A stretch of DNA of 7,702 bases from Cycloclasticus sp. (GCA_019090295.1 JAHRWG010000106.1:1-7702); one strand, 5' to 3'. Numbered from the stretch's first letter, positions 1 through 6,926 are shown. Numbers and translations are program-made. Notes: generated by a model not told the origin, from the letters alone.

Positions 1-336
1 ATTTGCTTACAGGTTAATATAGATAAAGAGGCCTCAAAATCTGGTTTTTATATTGAAGATTTAGCTGCGGTTATTGAGCCTATTTTGGGGTTAAAGAATA
101 TTAGTTTACGAGGCTTAATGGCTATTCCAAAAGCGGGTAAATGTGCAAATGATCAAGCTAATGCGTTTAAGCAGTTAGCGGATGCGAAGCAAATGCTCAA
201 TAACGAGTTTGGGCTTAAGTTAGACACCTTGTCAATGGGAATGAGTGGTGATATGGCTGCTGCCATTAACGAAGGCGCTACAATGGTAAGAATTGGCACG
301 GCTATGTTTGGTGCTCGGCTAAAAAGTACGGTTTAA
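1..336 (+). CDS. yggS: YggS/PROSC-family PLP homeostasis protein, C-terminal part
   Basis: The reading frame is open from the first base of the window, so this is the last 111 residues of a protein whose start lies upstream. The family binds pyridoxal 5'-phosphate on an alanine-racemase-like TIM barrel and buffers cytosolic PLP; it has no proven catalytic reaction. Visible signatures are LRGLMAIP (residues 36-43 of the fragment), LSMGMSGD (77-84), which contributes to binding the PLP phosphate, and the C-terminal GATMVRIGTAMFGAR (92-106). The PLP-binding lysine is in the missing N-terminal part. An internal ATG-less start near 85 would cut conserved barrel sequence and is not a real start. 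It sits directly upstream of proC, the usual gammaproteobacterial order, with a 35-bp gap and no visible terminator, so co-transcription is likely. Family assignment is secure. Confidence 0.95.
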   Translation: MCLQVNIDKEASKSGFYIEDLAAVIEPILGLKNISLRGLMAIPKAGKCANDQANAFKQLADAKQMLNNEFGLKLDTLSMGMSGDMAAAINEGATMVRIGTAMFGARLKSTV

Positions 337-371
337 TAGTGTGTATTTAATCAAATTTTAAGGGTGTAAAA

Positions 372-1199
372 ATGACTCAGCAGCAAATAGGTTTTATAGG
401 TGGTGGAAATATGGCTAGCAGCCTTATTGGTGGTTTGGTTAGTAATGGTTACCCTGCTGAAAAAATTACGGTGTCTGATTTGGACGCTGAAAAACGAACA
501 TACTTGAGTGACACTTTTGGGGTGACAGTACTAGAAGATAGCGCTAACGTTGCGGCGTTGGCCGATATTCTTGTATTGGCGGTTAAGCCGCAAGTGATGC
601 AATCGGTAGCGATTAGTATTGGAGCGTCGGTGCAAAAAAAGAAACCGGTAGTGGTGTCTATCGCGGCTGGTATTCGTGTGGATGCTCTTGAGCGCTGGTT
701 AGGTGAGGGCTTGGCGGTGGTTCGGTGTATGCCAAATACGCCCGCACTGGTTAAGACGGGTGCAACGGGTCTGTATGCTAACGCTCAGGTTGATGATAAC
801 CAAAAAGATCAGGTTGAATCACTATTACGGGCAGTGGGTGTAACGGTTTGGGTATCTAGTGAAAATGATCTAGATGCTGTGACGGCCTTATCAGGGAGTG
901 GCCCGGCTTATTTTTTCATGGTGATGGAAGCCTTAGAGGAAGCGGCGATAGCGGCTGGCTTAGATCAAAAAGTGGCTCAATTGCTTACACAGGAAACCGC
1001 ACTGGGTTCGGCTAAAATGGCTTTGGAGTCGAGCGAGTCGGCAGGTGTTTTACGTCAGCGGGTAACGTCGCCTGGAGGAACAACTGAGCGGGCTATTGGT
1101 ATTCTGGAAGAAAAGGGGTTAAAAGACATTTTTCATCAAGCTGTTTTGGCAGCGAAGCAGCGGTCTGTAGAGTTATCTGACGAACTGGGTAAAAGCTAA
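372..1199 (+). CDS. proC: Pyrroline-5-carboxylate reductase
   Basis: This enzyme catalyses the last step of proline synthesis in the cytosol, NAD(P)H-dependent reduction of 1-pyrroline-5-carboxylate to L-proline. The 275-residue length is normal for the family. The N-terminus is a Rossmann fold with the dinucleotide-binding segment GFIGGGNMASSLIGG (residues 7-21). The substrate/cofactor interface motif RCMPNTPA lies at 118-125. The C-terminal dimerisation domain has the family signature LSGSGPAYFF (173-182) and VTSPGGTTERA (231-241). The ATG at 372 is preceded by a Shine-Dalgarno-like AAGGGTG a few bases upstream, and the Rossmann glycine loop follows after only six residues, so this start is well supported. 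The stop codon overlaps the start of yggT by one base (TAATG), pointing to translational coupling. All key motifs are intact, so an active enzyme is expected. Confidence 0.98.
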   Translation: MTQQQIGFIGGGNMASSLIGGLVSNGYPAEKITVSDLDAEKRTYLSDTFGVTVLEDSANVAALADILVLAVKPQVMQSVAISIGASVQKKKPVVVSIAAGIRVDALERWLGEGLAVVRCMPNTPALVKTGATGLYANAQVDDNQKDQVESLLRAVGVTVWVSSENDLDAVTALSGSGPAYFFMVMEALEEAAIAAGLDQKVAQLLTQETALGSAKMALESSESAGVLRQRVTSPGGTTERAIGILEEKGLKDIFHQAVLAAKQRSVELSDELGKS

Positions 1200-1759
1200 T
1201 GCCCGCTAATTACTTGTCTAACCCAATCATCTTTTTAATCAGTACCGTTGTTGGGGCCTATATTTTTATATTGATTCTAAGGGTGCTATTACAGTACACA
1301 TCGGCAGATTCAAGTAACCCACTGTCTTCGCTTATTATAAAAGCGACCCAAGTACCGTTACGTTTATTAAAACCAGTTTTTCCGACCATTCGTGGAATAA
1401 ACCTATCGGCGGTTGCGTTGATGCTACTGTTACAGATGTTACTGGGTATGGTTATTAGTCTAGGGCAAGGCGGCCTTAATGTGGGAAGCATCTTTGTTTG
1501 GAGCCTAGCAGAGCTACTGAGCACGGTTATTAATGTCTTTATTTACAGTATTTTTATAACAGTCATACTAAGCTGGATTAACCCTAATGTGTACAACCCA
1601 ATGGTTAGTTTGCTTTATAAAATTACCGAACCGGTATTAAAGCCATTTCAACGGCTTATCCCACCTATTGGCGGTTTAGATTTAAGCCCTATTGCTGCAC
1701 TTTTAGCGTTACAGGTGTTAAAAATGTTATTAATCCCTCCGTTATTAGCGCTTCTTTAA
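1199..1759 (+). CDS. yggT: YggT-family inner-membrane protein
   Basis: This 186-residue hydrophobic protein is a tandem duplication of the YGGT module. Predicted membrane helices lie at roughly residues 8-32, 68-90, 96-126 and 162-186. Each half has the family motif between its two helices: LRLLKPVFPTIRGINLSAVAL in the first (about 54-74) and a LKPFQRLIPPIGGLDLSPIA form in the second (about 147-166). Members are inner-membrane proteins; links to osmotic or ion stress and, in plastid homologues (YLMG), to membrane and nucleoid organisation have been proposed, but no biochemical activity is established. The start ATG shares its first base with the proC stop, and yggU begins five bases after the stop, so it is in the middle of an operon. 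Family assignment is firm and precise function is unknown. Confidence 0.93.
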   Translation: MPANYLSNPIIFLISTVVGAYIFILILRVLLQYTSADSSNPLSSLIIKATQVPLRLLKPVFPTIRGINLSAVALMLLLQMLLGMVISLGQGGLNVGSIFVWSLAELLSTVINVFIYSIFITVILSWINPNVYNPMVSLLYKITEPVLKPFQRLIPPIGGLDLSPIAALLALQVLKMLLIPPLLALL

Positions 1760-1764
1760 GTGGC

Positions 1765-2052
1765 TTGTTAAAAGAGTATTACGCATGGGATGGCGCTAAT
1801 TTAAGGTTAAATATTTTCTTGCAACCTGGGGCCAGTAGAAATGCCTTAATAGGCGTGCACAATCAGGCGGTTAAAGTGTCTCTAACATCACCACCGGTGG
1901 CGGGTGAGGCAAACAAACAATTGGTTCAGTTTTTAGCAACACTTTTTAAGGTTAAAAAGTCTGCGGTTAAGATTTTATCGGGAGAGCACAGCCGGCATAA
2001 GCATGTCATAGTGTATAAACCGTCACAATTCCCAGAAATTTTTTCTAAATAA
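1765..2052 (+). CDS. yggU: DUF167 / YggU-family small protein (TTG start)
   Basis: This 95-residue cytosolic protein belongs to the DUF167 family, with length matching E. coli YggU (about 96 residues). Conserved stretches are LQPGASRNALIG (19-30), the core TSPPVAGEANKQLVQFL (41-57) and SGEHSRHKHVIV (72-83). The structure is a small alpha/beta fold and the function is not established. No ATG or GTG is available in frame near the homology start. TTG at 1765 gives the expected N-terminus (YYAWDGANLRL before the first conserved strand) and starts five bases after the yggT stop, so translation is probably coupled to yggT. The Shine-Dalgarno match is weak (AAGTGG). The frame is open into the yggT coding region, so a slightly earlier non-canonical start cannot be excluded. 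In other gammaproteobacteria it also follows yggT. Confidence 0.9.
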   Translation: MLKEYYAWDGANLRLNIFLQPGASRNALIGVHNQAVKVSLTSPPVAGEANKQLVQFLATLFKVKKSAVKILSGEHSRHKHVIVYKPSQFPEIFSK

Positions 2053-2101
2053 TCATCTATACTCAATGGACAACCTTATGGGGTGGTTACTTGAACATTA
2101 A

Positions 2102-4033
2102 GTGCGGATGGCTAATAAAATGAATTTGAATGAGCAACTGGACAGCTACAGCCAGTGGAAGACGTTAATGGCTAACGCGATTAATGACTACCAGAAATGG
2201 TTGGATGCTACTGCTCTAGGCGACAGTGAAACAGATATGTTGCTTATTAAAAGCCTAAGGCTATTAAAAAAGGATAGTTTAACTATTGCGTTTGCTGCTG
2301 AGTTTTCTCGGGGTAAAACCGAACTTATCAATGCGCTGTTTTTTTCCACGGCGGGTATGCGTTTGTTGCCATCAAGCCCTGGACGCACGACGATGTGCCC
2401 CACAGAACTTTTTTATGATGATAAGCAAGCACCTTACTTGCGCTTACTGGACATAGAAACTAGGCGCACAGGTGAATCGATAGAGGACAGTAAAAAAGAT
2501 CCAAAGAAGTGGACGCATATAGAGCTCGATAGCGATTCGCCTGAGCAGATGCAAGAAGCTTTTTTGGAGCTATTACGCACTAAAACTGTTTCAGCAGAAA
2601 AAGCTAAAGAGCTTGGCTTGTTGACCGATAAGGAAGCGGCCGAAGAAGTGATGGTTCCGTATTGGCGACATGCTGTTATTAGCTTCCCACATCCCTTGTT
2701 AGAAAAAGGTTTAACGATGCTTGATACTCCCGGCTTGAACGCCTTAGGCAGTGAGCCGGAGTTAACGTTAAGCATGCTACCGAATGCTCAGGCAATGATT
2801 TTTGTTTTAGCCGCAGACACCGGTGTGACTAAAAGTGATATGGATATGTGGGAGCAACATATAAATGCTTACCGTACCAAGCACCCAAGTAGTGTGGCGG
2901 TGGTGCTTAATAAAATTGATACGCTTAATGACGAGCTAATGAGTGATGCTGAATGGGAGGCGTCCATTCACCGACAAACTTTGGAAACGGCTCGTTTATT
3001 GGAGTTAGATGAGCGAGTTATTTTTCCACTGTCAGCCAAGCAAGCATTAATTGCTAAAATAAAGAATAATGATAAGGCGTTAGCGGATAGCCGCTTAGAA
3101 TCACTAGAGACCTTTCTCTCAACACAAGTTTTAAGCTCACAAAAAGAAATTCTTCAACGCAGGTTAACGGATGACCTTGTCGAGAACATGGAGCGGGTTG
3201 GGCATGCCTTAGAGTCTCGGTTAACTCATATCCAGCAGCACCTAGCAGACTTAGACAGCCTTAATAATAAAAGCTCGGAGGCTGCAACCGAATTATTGGT
3301 GGCTACGCGCCAAGAGCAGACTATTTATAATAAAAACTTAACTCACCTTAAAGCAAGCCGGCACCTCTTCAATTTACAAATTGCCGATTTACTAGGGGTT
3401 GTAGACCCAGTAAGGGTTGAAAAGGTTGTGGATGAAGGCTGCAAAAAAATACTAGACAGTTGGACCAGTATTGGAATACGCCAAGGGATGCAGCAAGTTT
3501 TTTCAGACCTTGATCTGCTATTAAATGAAACCTTGAGTACCACGCAAACCAGTATTCAGCTACTTAACTCCATTTATTGGAAATTTAAAGATGAACATGG
3601 CTTAGATGTAGAGCAACCTAAGAGGTTTAATGCCGACTTCTATCAGAAGCAGTTAGATGAACTATTGGCAGAAGGCGTTGAGTTTAGTAAAAGTTCATCG
3701 GCTGCCTTAACTGAGCAAGGGGCCTTGGCTAAGGTCTTTATGGAAAAAGTAGGGGTTCGAGCGGTGGGTGTTTTTAAACGAGCAGCTTTGGATATTGAGC
3801 GTTGGAAAATTACGGGGCTTTCTTCCCTGATTAGGGAAGTGCATGAACAAAAAACATTAATGGAAAGCAAGCTGGAGAGCTTAAGAGGTGTTTCCGCTGG
3901 CCAAGGTGTTTTAGAAGATAAGGTTGCTGGTAATGAGGAGCGAAAAGAAACGATCGAGGCAGACTTGCTTCAGTTGCACGGATTGATGGAGGCAATTGGG
4001 TTGCCCGAGCCAGTTTTAGAAAAAGTAAATTAG
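2102..4033 (+). CDS. Dynamin-superfamily GTPase
   Basis: This is a large cytosolic or peripherally membrane-bound GTPase of the bacterial dynamin-like superfamily (643 residues from GTG 2102). Members bind and hydrolyse GTP and many remodel or tether membranes; the role of this one is unknown. G1 (P-loop) is AEFSRGKTE at 66-74, with K72-T73 as nucleotide contacts. G2 is GRTTMCPTE (94-102), G3 is DTPG (208-211), G4 is NKID (270-273) and G5 is probably SAK (311-313). The first P-loop glycine (GxxxxGK[ST]) is Ala66. After the GTPase domain comes a long helical region with coiled-coil-like stretches at about 345-420 and 575-630, as expected for middle/effector-domain helices. There is no signal peptide or clear membrane helix; a hydrophobic patch near 541-562 could be a lipid-contact tip. 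The start is uncertain: ATG 2108 and ATG 2120 are in frame and none has a strong ribosome site. It follows yggU by about 50 bp and converges on trmB. Confidence 0.88.
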   Translation: MRMANKMNLNEQLDSYSQWKTLMANAINDYQKWLDATALGDSETDMLLIKSLRLLKKDSLTIAFAAEFSRGKTELINALFFSTAGMRLLPSSPGRTTMCPTELFYDDKQAPYLRLLDIETRRTGESIEDSKKDPKKWTHIELDSDSPEQMQEAFLELLRTKTVSAEKAKELGLLTDKEAAEEVMVPYWRHAVISFPHPLLEKGLTMLDTPGLNALGSEPELTLSMLPNAQAMIFVLAADTGVTKSDMDMWEQHINAYRTKHPSSVAVVLNKIDTLNDELMSDAEWEASIHRQTLETARLLELDERVIFPLSAKQALIAKIKNNDKALADSRLESLETFLSTQVLSSQKEILQRRLTDDLVENMERVGHALESRLTHIQQHLADLDSLNNKSSEAATELLVATRQEQTIYNKNLTHLKASRHLFNLQIADLLGVVDPVRVEKVVDEGCKKILDSWTSIGIRQGMQQVFSDLDLLLNETLSTTQTSIQLLNSIYWKFKDEHGLDVEQPKRFNADFYQKQLDELLAEGVEFSKSSSAALTEQGALAKVFMEKVGVRAVGVFKRAALDIERWKITGLSSLIREVHEQKTLMESKLESLRGVSAGQGVLEDKVAGNEERKETIEADLLQLHGLMEAIGLPEPVLEKVN

Positions 4034-4049
4034 ATTAAAAATTAGCTAG

Positions 4050-4739
4050 TTAGACAGCGGCAAAGGTGATGTCCCATACGCCATGGCCCAGCCGCAAGCC
4101 TCTATTTTCAAATTTAGTTAACGGCCTAGATGAGGGGCGTTCTGTATAGCTAGACGTACTAAGGTTAGTAAAAAGAGGGTGCGCATTCAGTGTGTCGAGA
4201 ATATGTTCGGCGTAGTTTTCCCAGTCTGTTGCTGCGTGAAAGCAGCCGCCAGGCTTGAGTTTACGATGAATTAAGTCTAAAAATTCAGTTTGTACAATGC
4301 GACGTTTGTGGTGCCTTTTTTTATGCCATGGATCAGGGAAGAATAGCTGCACACAATCGAGACTATGGTCTGGGACTGCCTGCTGTAAAACTTCAATGGC
4401 ATCAGTATCAAATACACGAACATTGCTTAGTTCTTTTTCTAATACTAAGCGTAGTAGATGCCCGACACCTGGCTTATGCACTTCAATGCCAATAAAGTTT
4501 TGGTCGGGCGCAGCCGCAGCCATGGTGGCGAGACTATCGCCATTACCAAAGCCAATTTCTAAGGTAATGGGTTGCTCATTAGCAAATAACTGATGAGGGT
4601 TAATGAGTTGCTTAGGGTCTAAACCAAATTTAGGCCAGCCTTTATCAAGAGCAGTTTGCTGACCGGGTGTTAAGCGGCCTTCGCGTTTAACAAAGCTGCG
4701 AATACGGCGTAAAAATGCTGGTTTTTGCTCATTGCTCAT
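4050..4739 (-). CDS. trmB: tRNA (guanine-N7-)-methyltransferase TrmB
   Basis: TrmB uses S-adenosylmethionine to methylate N7 of guanine 46 in the variable loop of tRNAs. The protein is 229 residues, close to the usual 230-240. The class I methyltransferase SAM loop is LEIGFGNGDSL (60-70), followed by the acidic strand end FIGIEVHKPGVG (82-93) and DTDAIEVL (111-118). The family hallmark PDPWHKKRHHKRR is at 135-147, with Asp136 the expected catalytic residue. The C-terminal substrate motifs ATDWENYAEHIL (170-181) and TKFENRG (208-214) are present. The ATG start gives a typical Arg-rich N-terminus (RRIRSFVKREGRLT). It is the last gene of the minus-strand operon, starting 18 bp after the thiSG stop, without a strong Shine-Dalgarno, and its stop lies 16 bp from the converging dynamin-like gene. 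From memory, Pseudomonas also pairs thiG with trmB. Confidence 0.97.
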   Translation of the reverse strand: MSNEQKPAFLRRIRSFVKREGRLTPGQQTALDKGWPKFGLDPKQLINPHQLFANEQPITLEIGFGNGDSLATMAAAAPDQNFIGIEVHKPGVGHLLRLVLEKELSNVRVFDTDAIEVLQQAVPDHSLDCVQLFFPDPWHKKRHHKRRIVQTEFLDLIHRKLKPGGCFHAATDWENYAEHILDTLNAHPLFTNLSTSSYTERPSSRPLTKFENRGLRLGHGVWDITFAAV

Positions 4740-4757
4740 ACAGGCACTAATGAAGAG

Positions 4758-5741
4758 TTAAATTAAGCCATCTAGGGGTGATGAGGCAGAAGCGTAGCGA
4801 CGTCGGGGCATACGTCCTGCTAACGATGCTTCACGACCAGCTTGCACCGCTTTTTTCATTGCAGAGGCCATAAGAACAGGGTCGTTTGCATGTGCAATGG
4901 CGGTATTCATCAAAATACCATCACAGCCTAGTTCCATACCAATGGCAGCATCTGATGCAGTGCCAACGCCAGCATCAACAATAATAGGAACATTGGCATT
5001 TTCAATAATGGTACGAATATTGTACGGGTTACGAATACCTAAGCCTGAACCAATAGGTGCAGCCAGTGGCATGACCGCAACGCAGCCCATTTCTTCAAGG
5101 CGCTTAGCTATAATGGGGTCATCGTTAGTGTAAACCATGACATCAAAGCCTTCTTTAACCAAAATTTCAGCGGACTCTAATGTGGCGGTTATATCGGGGA
5201 ATAATGTTTTTTTATCACCGAGCACTTCAAGTTTAACCAGCTTATGTCCACCCAGAAGTTCACGTGCCAGACGGCAAGTTCTTAATGCATCTTTTGCCGT
5301 AAAGCAGCCAGCGGTGTTGGGTAAAATGGTGTACTTATCGGGTGAAATAACATCGAGTAAGTTTGGCTCATCAGGGTTTTGTCCGATATTGGTACGGCGG
5401 ATGGCAACAGTGACAATCTCCGCTCCGCTCATCTCAATGGCGGCTTGGGCTTGTGCCATATCTTTGTATTTCCCCGTGCCGACTAGCAGCCGAGATGAGT
5501 ACCGTTTACCGGCAATAACTAAATCATCGGGTTGTCCACCACCAATTGCTTGAACTACTTCCACAATATCACCTTCCTTAAGTTGTATAGTTTTAAATTG
5601 ATCAGCGGGTTTTATTTCTTCATTGAGCTCAATGGCAACACGCTTGCCCCATAAATTCATTTGTTTAAGTAAGTCGTCTAGGTTGCTGCCTAGCGGGCAA
5701 GACAAGTCATTACCATTAACGCGAATCTGCATGGGCTTCAC
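4758..5741 (-). CDS. thiSG: ThiS-ThiG fusion: sulfur carrier plus thiazole synthase
   Basis: One open frame of 327 residues joins two normally separate proteins of thiamine biosynthesis. Residues about 4-69 are ThiS, the ubiquitin-like sulfur carrier ([12 protein letters not shown] start, [14 protein letters not shown] end). Residues about 71-327 are ThiG, which builds the thiazole from 1-deoxyxylulose 5-phosphate, dehydroglycine and ThiS thiocarboxylate. ThiG motifs are [11 protein letters not shown] (84-94), RRTNIGQNP (115-123), ILPNTAGC (139-146), VKLEVLGD (169-176) with Schiff-base Lys170 and Glu172, [12 protein letters not shown] (255-266, Asp256) and SASSPLDGL at the end; spacing matches B. 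subtilis Lys96, Glu98 and Asp182. There is no ATG, GTG or TTG in frame between the ThiS tail and the conserved ThiG start, so separate ThiG initiation is unlikely. The GTG at 5741 overlaps the upstream stop (TAGTG); ATG at 5732 gives the more typical ThiS start (MQI). Fused forms are known and annotated as bifunctional sulfur carrier/thiazole synthase. Confidence 0.95.
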   Translation of the reverse strand: MKPMQIRVNGNDLSCPLGSNLDDLLKQMNLWGKRVAIELNEEIKPADQFKTIQLKEGDIVEVVQAIGGGQPDDLVIAGKRYSSRLLVGTGKYKDMAQAQAAIEMSGAEIVTVAIRRTNIGQNPDEPNLLDVISPDKYTILPNTAGCFTAKDALRTCRLARELLGGHKLVKLEVLGDKKTLFPDITATLESAEILVKEGFDVMVYTNDDPIIAKRLEEMGCVAVMPLAAPIGSGLGIRNPYNIRTIIENANVPIIVDAGVGTASDAAIGMELGCDGILMNTAIAHANDPVLMASAMKKAVQAGREASLAGRMPRRRYASASSPLDGLI

Positions 5742-6820
5742 TATTCATTTGCGGCATCAATACCGCCTTCTCGACGTGCACGGACCGCAGCCGCTAACTC
5801 TTCTAGTAATTGAGTGCTGCTATCCCAGTCTATACAAGCATCGGTAATGCTTTGCCCATACACAAGTTCTTGGCCAGATACTTGATCTTGACGGCCAGCA
5901 ACTAGGTTACTTTCAATCATAACGCCACTAATGCGCATGTCACCAGCAGACATTTGTTCAGCGACATCTTTCCCTACAATCATTTGGCGTTCATGTTGCT
6001 TGCTGCTATTAGCGTGGCTTAAGTCAATCATCATATGCAAATTAACACTGGCTTTACCGAGTGCGCTGGCAGCGGCATTAACGCTGTCAGCATCATAGTT
6101 AGGTTGCTTGCCACCTCGCAAAATCAGGTGGCAGTCTTCATTGCCAGCTGTTTTGAAAATGGCAGAGCGCCCTTTCTTAGTGACGGATAAAAAGTGATGG
6201 GGGCGACAGGCCGCGCCAATCGCGTCAATGGCGACTTTAACGGTGCCATCGGTGCCGTTTTTAAAACCGACAGGGCAAGATAAACCGGAAGATAATTCAC
6301 GGTGTGTTTGGCTTTCGGTGGTTCTTGCGCCAATTGCGCCCCAAGCGATTAAGTCAGACACATATTGAGGGGTAATCAGGTCCAAGTACTCAGTAGCTGC
6401 CGGTATACCTTGATCATTCAAGTTTAATAACAGCTCTCGAGCAAGGTGAACGCCCTTGTTGATATCAAAAGTTTCATCAAGGTTTGGATCGTTAATTAAG
6501 CCTTTCCAACCAACGGTTGTACGTGGCTTTTCAAAATAGACGCGCATCACGATGATAAGGTCATCGGATAAACTTTCAATGTACGGCTTTAATCGTGCGG
6601 CGTAATCTAACGCGGCATCAGTATCGTGAATTGAACAGGGGCCAATTACAACCAATAAGCGATCATCCTCACCATGCAACACTTTATGTATCGCCTCTCT
6701 TGCCGTCGCCGTTGTTGTTGCCGCAGTATGACTAATAGGCAGTTCTTTGTGCAGCTGTTCAGGTGAAATGATTTCCTGTGTGCTAAGGATTCGAGTGTCG
6801 TCTGTTTGAATTGCGTCCAT
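5741..6820 (-). CDS. aroG: 3-deoxy-7-phosphoheptulonate (DAHP) synthase, AroG/AroF type
   Basis: This enzyme condenses phosphoenolpyruvate with erythrose 4-phosphate to DAHP, the first step of the shikimate pathway to aromatic amino acids. It is 359 residues long, in the class I-alpha family of E. coli AroG/AroF/AroH (about 350). Key motifs are VIGPCSIHD (58-66), [15 protein letters not shown] (93-107), [13 protein letters not shown] (164-176) and [11 protein letters not shown] (182-192). The four metal ligands align with E. coli AroG Cys61, His268, Glu302 and Asp326 at a +1 offset: Cys62, His269, Glu303 and Asp327. An N-terminal regulatory extension is present, as in feedback-inhibited members, but whether Tyr, Phe or Trp inhibits it cannot be read safely, so the symbol denotes the family type. 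The ATG at 6820 gives an N-terminus of expected length; its Shine-Dalgarno is weak. It heads the operon with thiSG and trmB, and its stop overlaps the GTG of thiSG by one base. Confidence 0.96.
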   Translation of the reverse strand: MDAIQTDDTRILSTQEIISPEQLHKELPISHTAATTTATAREAIHKVLHGEDDRLLVVIGPCSIHDTDAALDYAARLKPYIESLSDDLIIVMRVYFEKPRTTVGWKGLINDPNLDETFDINKGVHLARELLLNLNDQGIPAATEYLDLITPQYVSDLIAWGAIGARTTESQTHRELSSGLSCPVGFKNGTDGTVKVAIDAIGAACRPHHFLSVTKKGRSAIFKTAGNEDCHLILRGGKQPNYDADSVNAAASALGKASVNLHMMIDLSHANSSKQHERQMIVGKDVAEQMSAGDMRISGVMIESNLVAGRQDQVSGQELVYGQSITDACIDWDSSTQLLEELAAAVRARREGGIDAANE

Positions 6821-6868
6821 GGTTGAGGCCTATTGTTTTTTGTACCGTATCACCGATACCGACTAAAA

Positions 6869-6898
6869 TTAATAAAGGCTGAGAATCATACCTATAAT
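6869..6898 (+). promoter_or_regulatory. Candidate promoter for the HDOD gene
   Basis: A perfect TATAAT (6893-6898) has a partial -35 box, TTAATA (6869-6874, 4 of 6 matches), 18 bp upstream. Transcription from here would give a leader of about 115 bases before the ATG at 7021. A second, weaker option on the same strand is TTGTCA (6920-6925) with TATTAT (6946-6951) at 20-bp spacing. The rest of the 200-bp spacer (6821-7020) holds A/T-rich sequence and no further gene that I can support. Confidence 0.3.
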
Positions 6899-6926
6899 AG
6901 GTGGACATTACTTGCTGTTTTGTCAA
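6894..6926 (-). promoter_or_regulatory. Candidate promoter for the DAHP synthase-thiSG-trmB operon
   Basis: Read on the minus strand, a perfect TTGACA (6926-6921) precedes TATTAT (6899-6894), which is one mismatch from the -10 consensus. The spacer is 21 bp, longer than the favoured 16-18, so the two boxes may not work as a pair. It lies 74-106 bases upstream of the DAHP synthase ATG, leaving an untranslated leader of about 65 bases. That leader contains a small inverted repeat, GTATC-ACC-GATAC (6847-6859), which could be an operator but is short. I found no convincing TyrR or Trp-repressor box. Confidence 0.3.

Noticed and set aside
85..336. A separate 83-residue gene beginning at 85
   Set aside because: The same frame is open to the window edge and the upstream residues match YggS, so this is an internal segment of yggS, not its start.
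2058..2063. TATACT as a promoter -10 box for the dynamin-like gene
   Set aside because: No acceptable -35 box at 16-18 bp upstream; co-transcription from the yggS-yggU run is as likely.
1258..3870. Minus-strand open frames of 66-113 codons opposite yggT and the dynamin-like gene
   Set aside because: Low-complexity Ser/Leu-rich translations antisense to clear genes, with no family resemblance.
4297..5847. Several plus-strand open frames of 70-140 codons opposite trmB, thiSG and the DAHP synthase gene
   Set aside because: They lie fully antisense to well-conserved genes, resemble no protein family I know, and have no ribosome sites; they are shadows of the coding strand.
6124..6333. A 69-codon minus-strand frame inside the DAHP synthase gene
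   Set aside because: It is an alternative frame of the same strand within a highly conserved enzyme and has no recognisable motif.
6876..6898. Fur-box-like GAGAATCATA in the divergent spacer
   Set aside because: Too few matches to the 19-bp inverted-repeat consensus and no iron-related neighbours.
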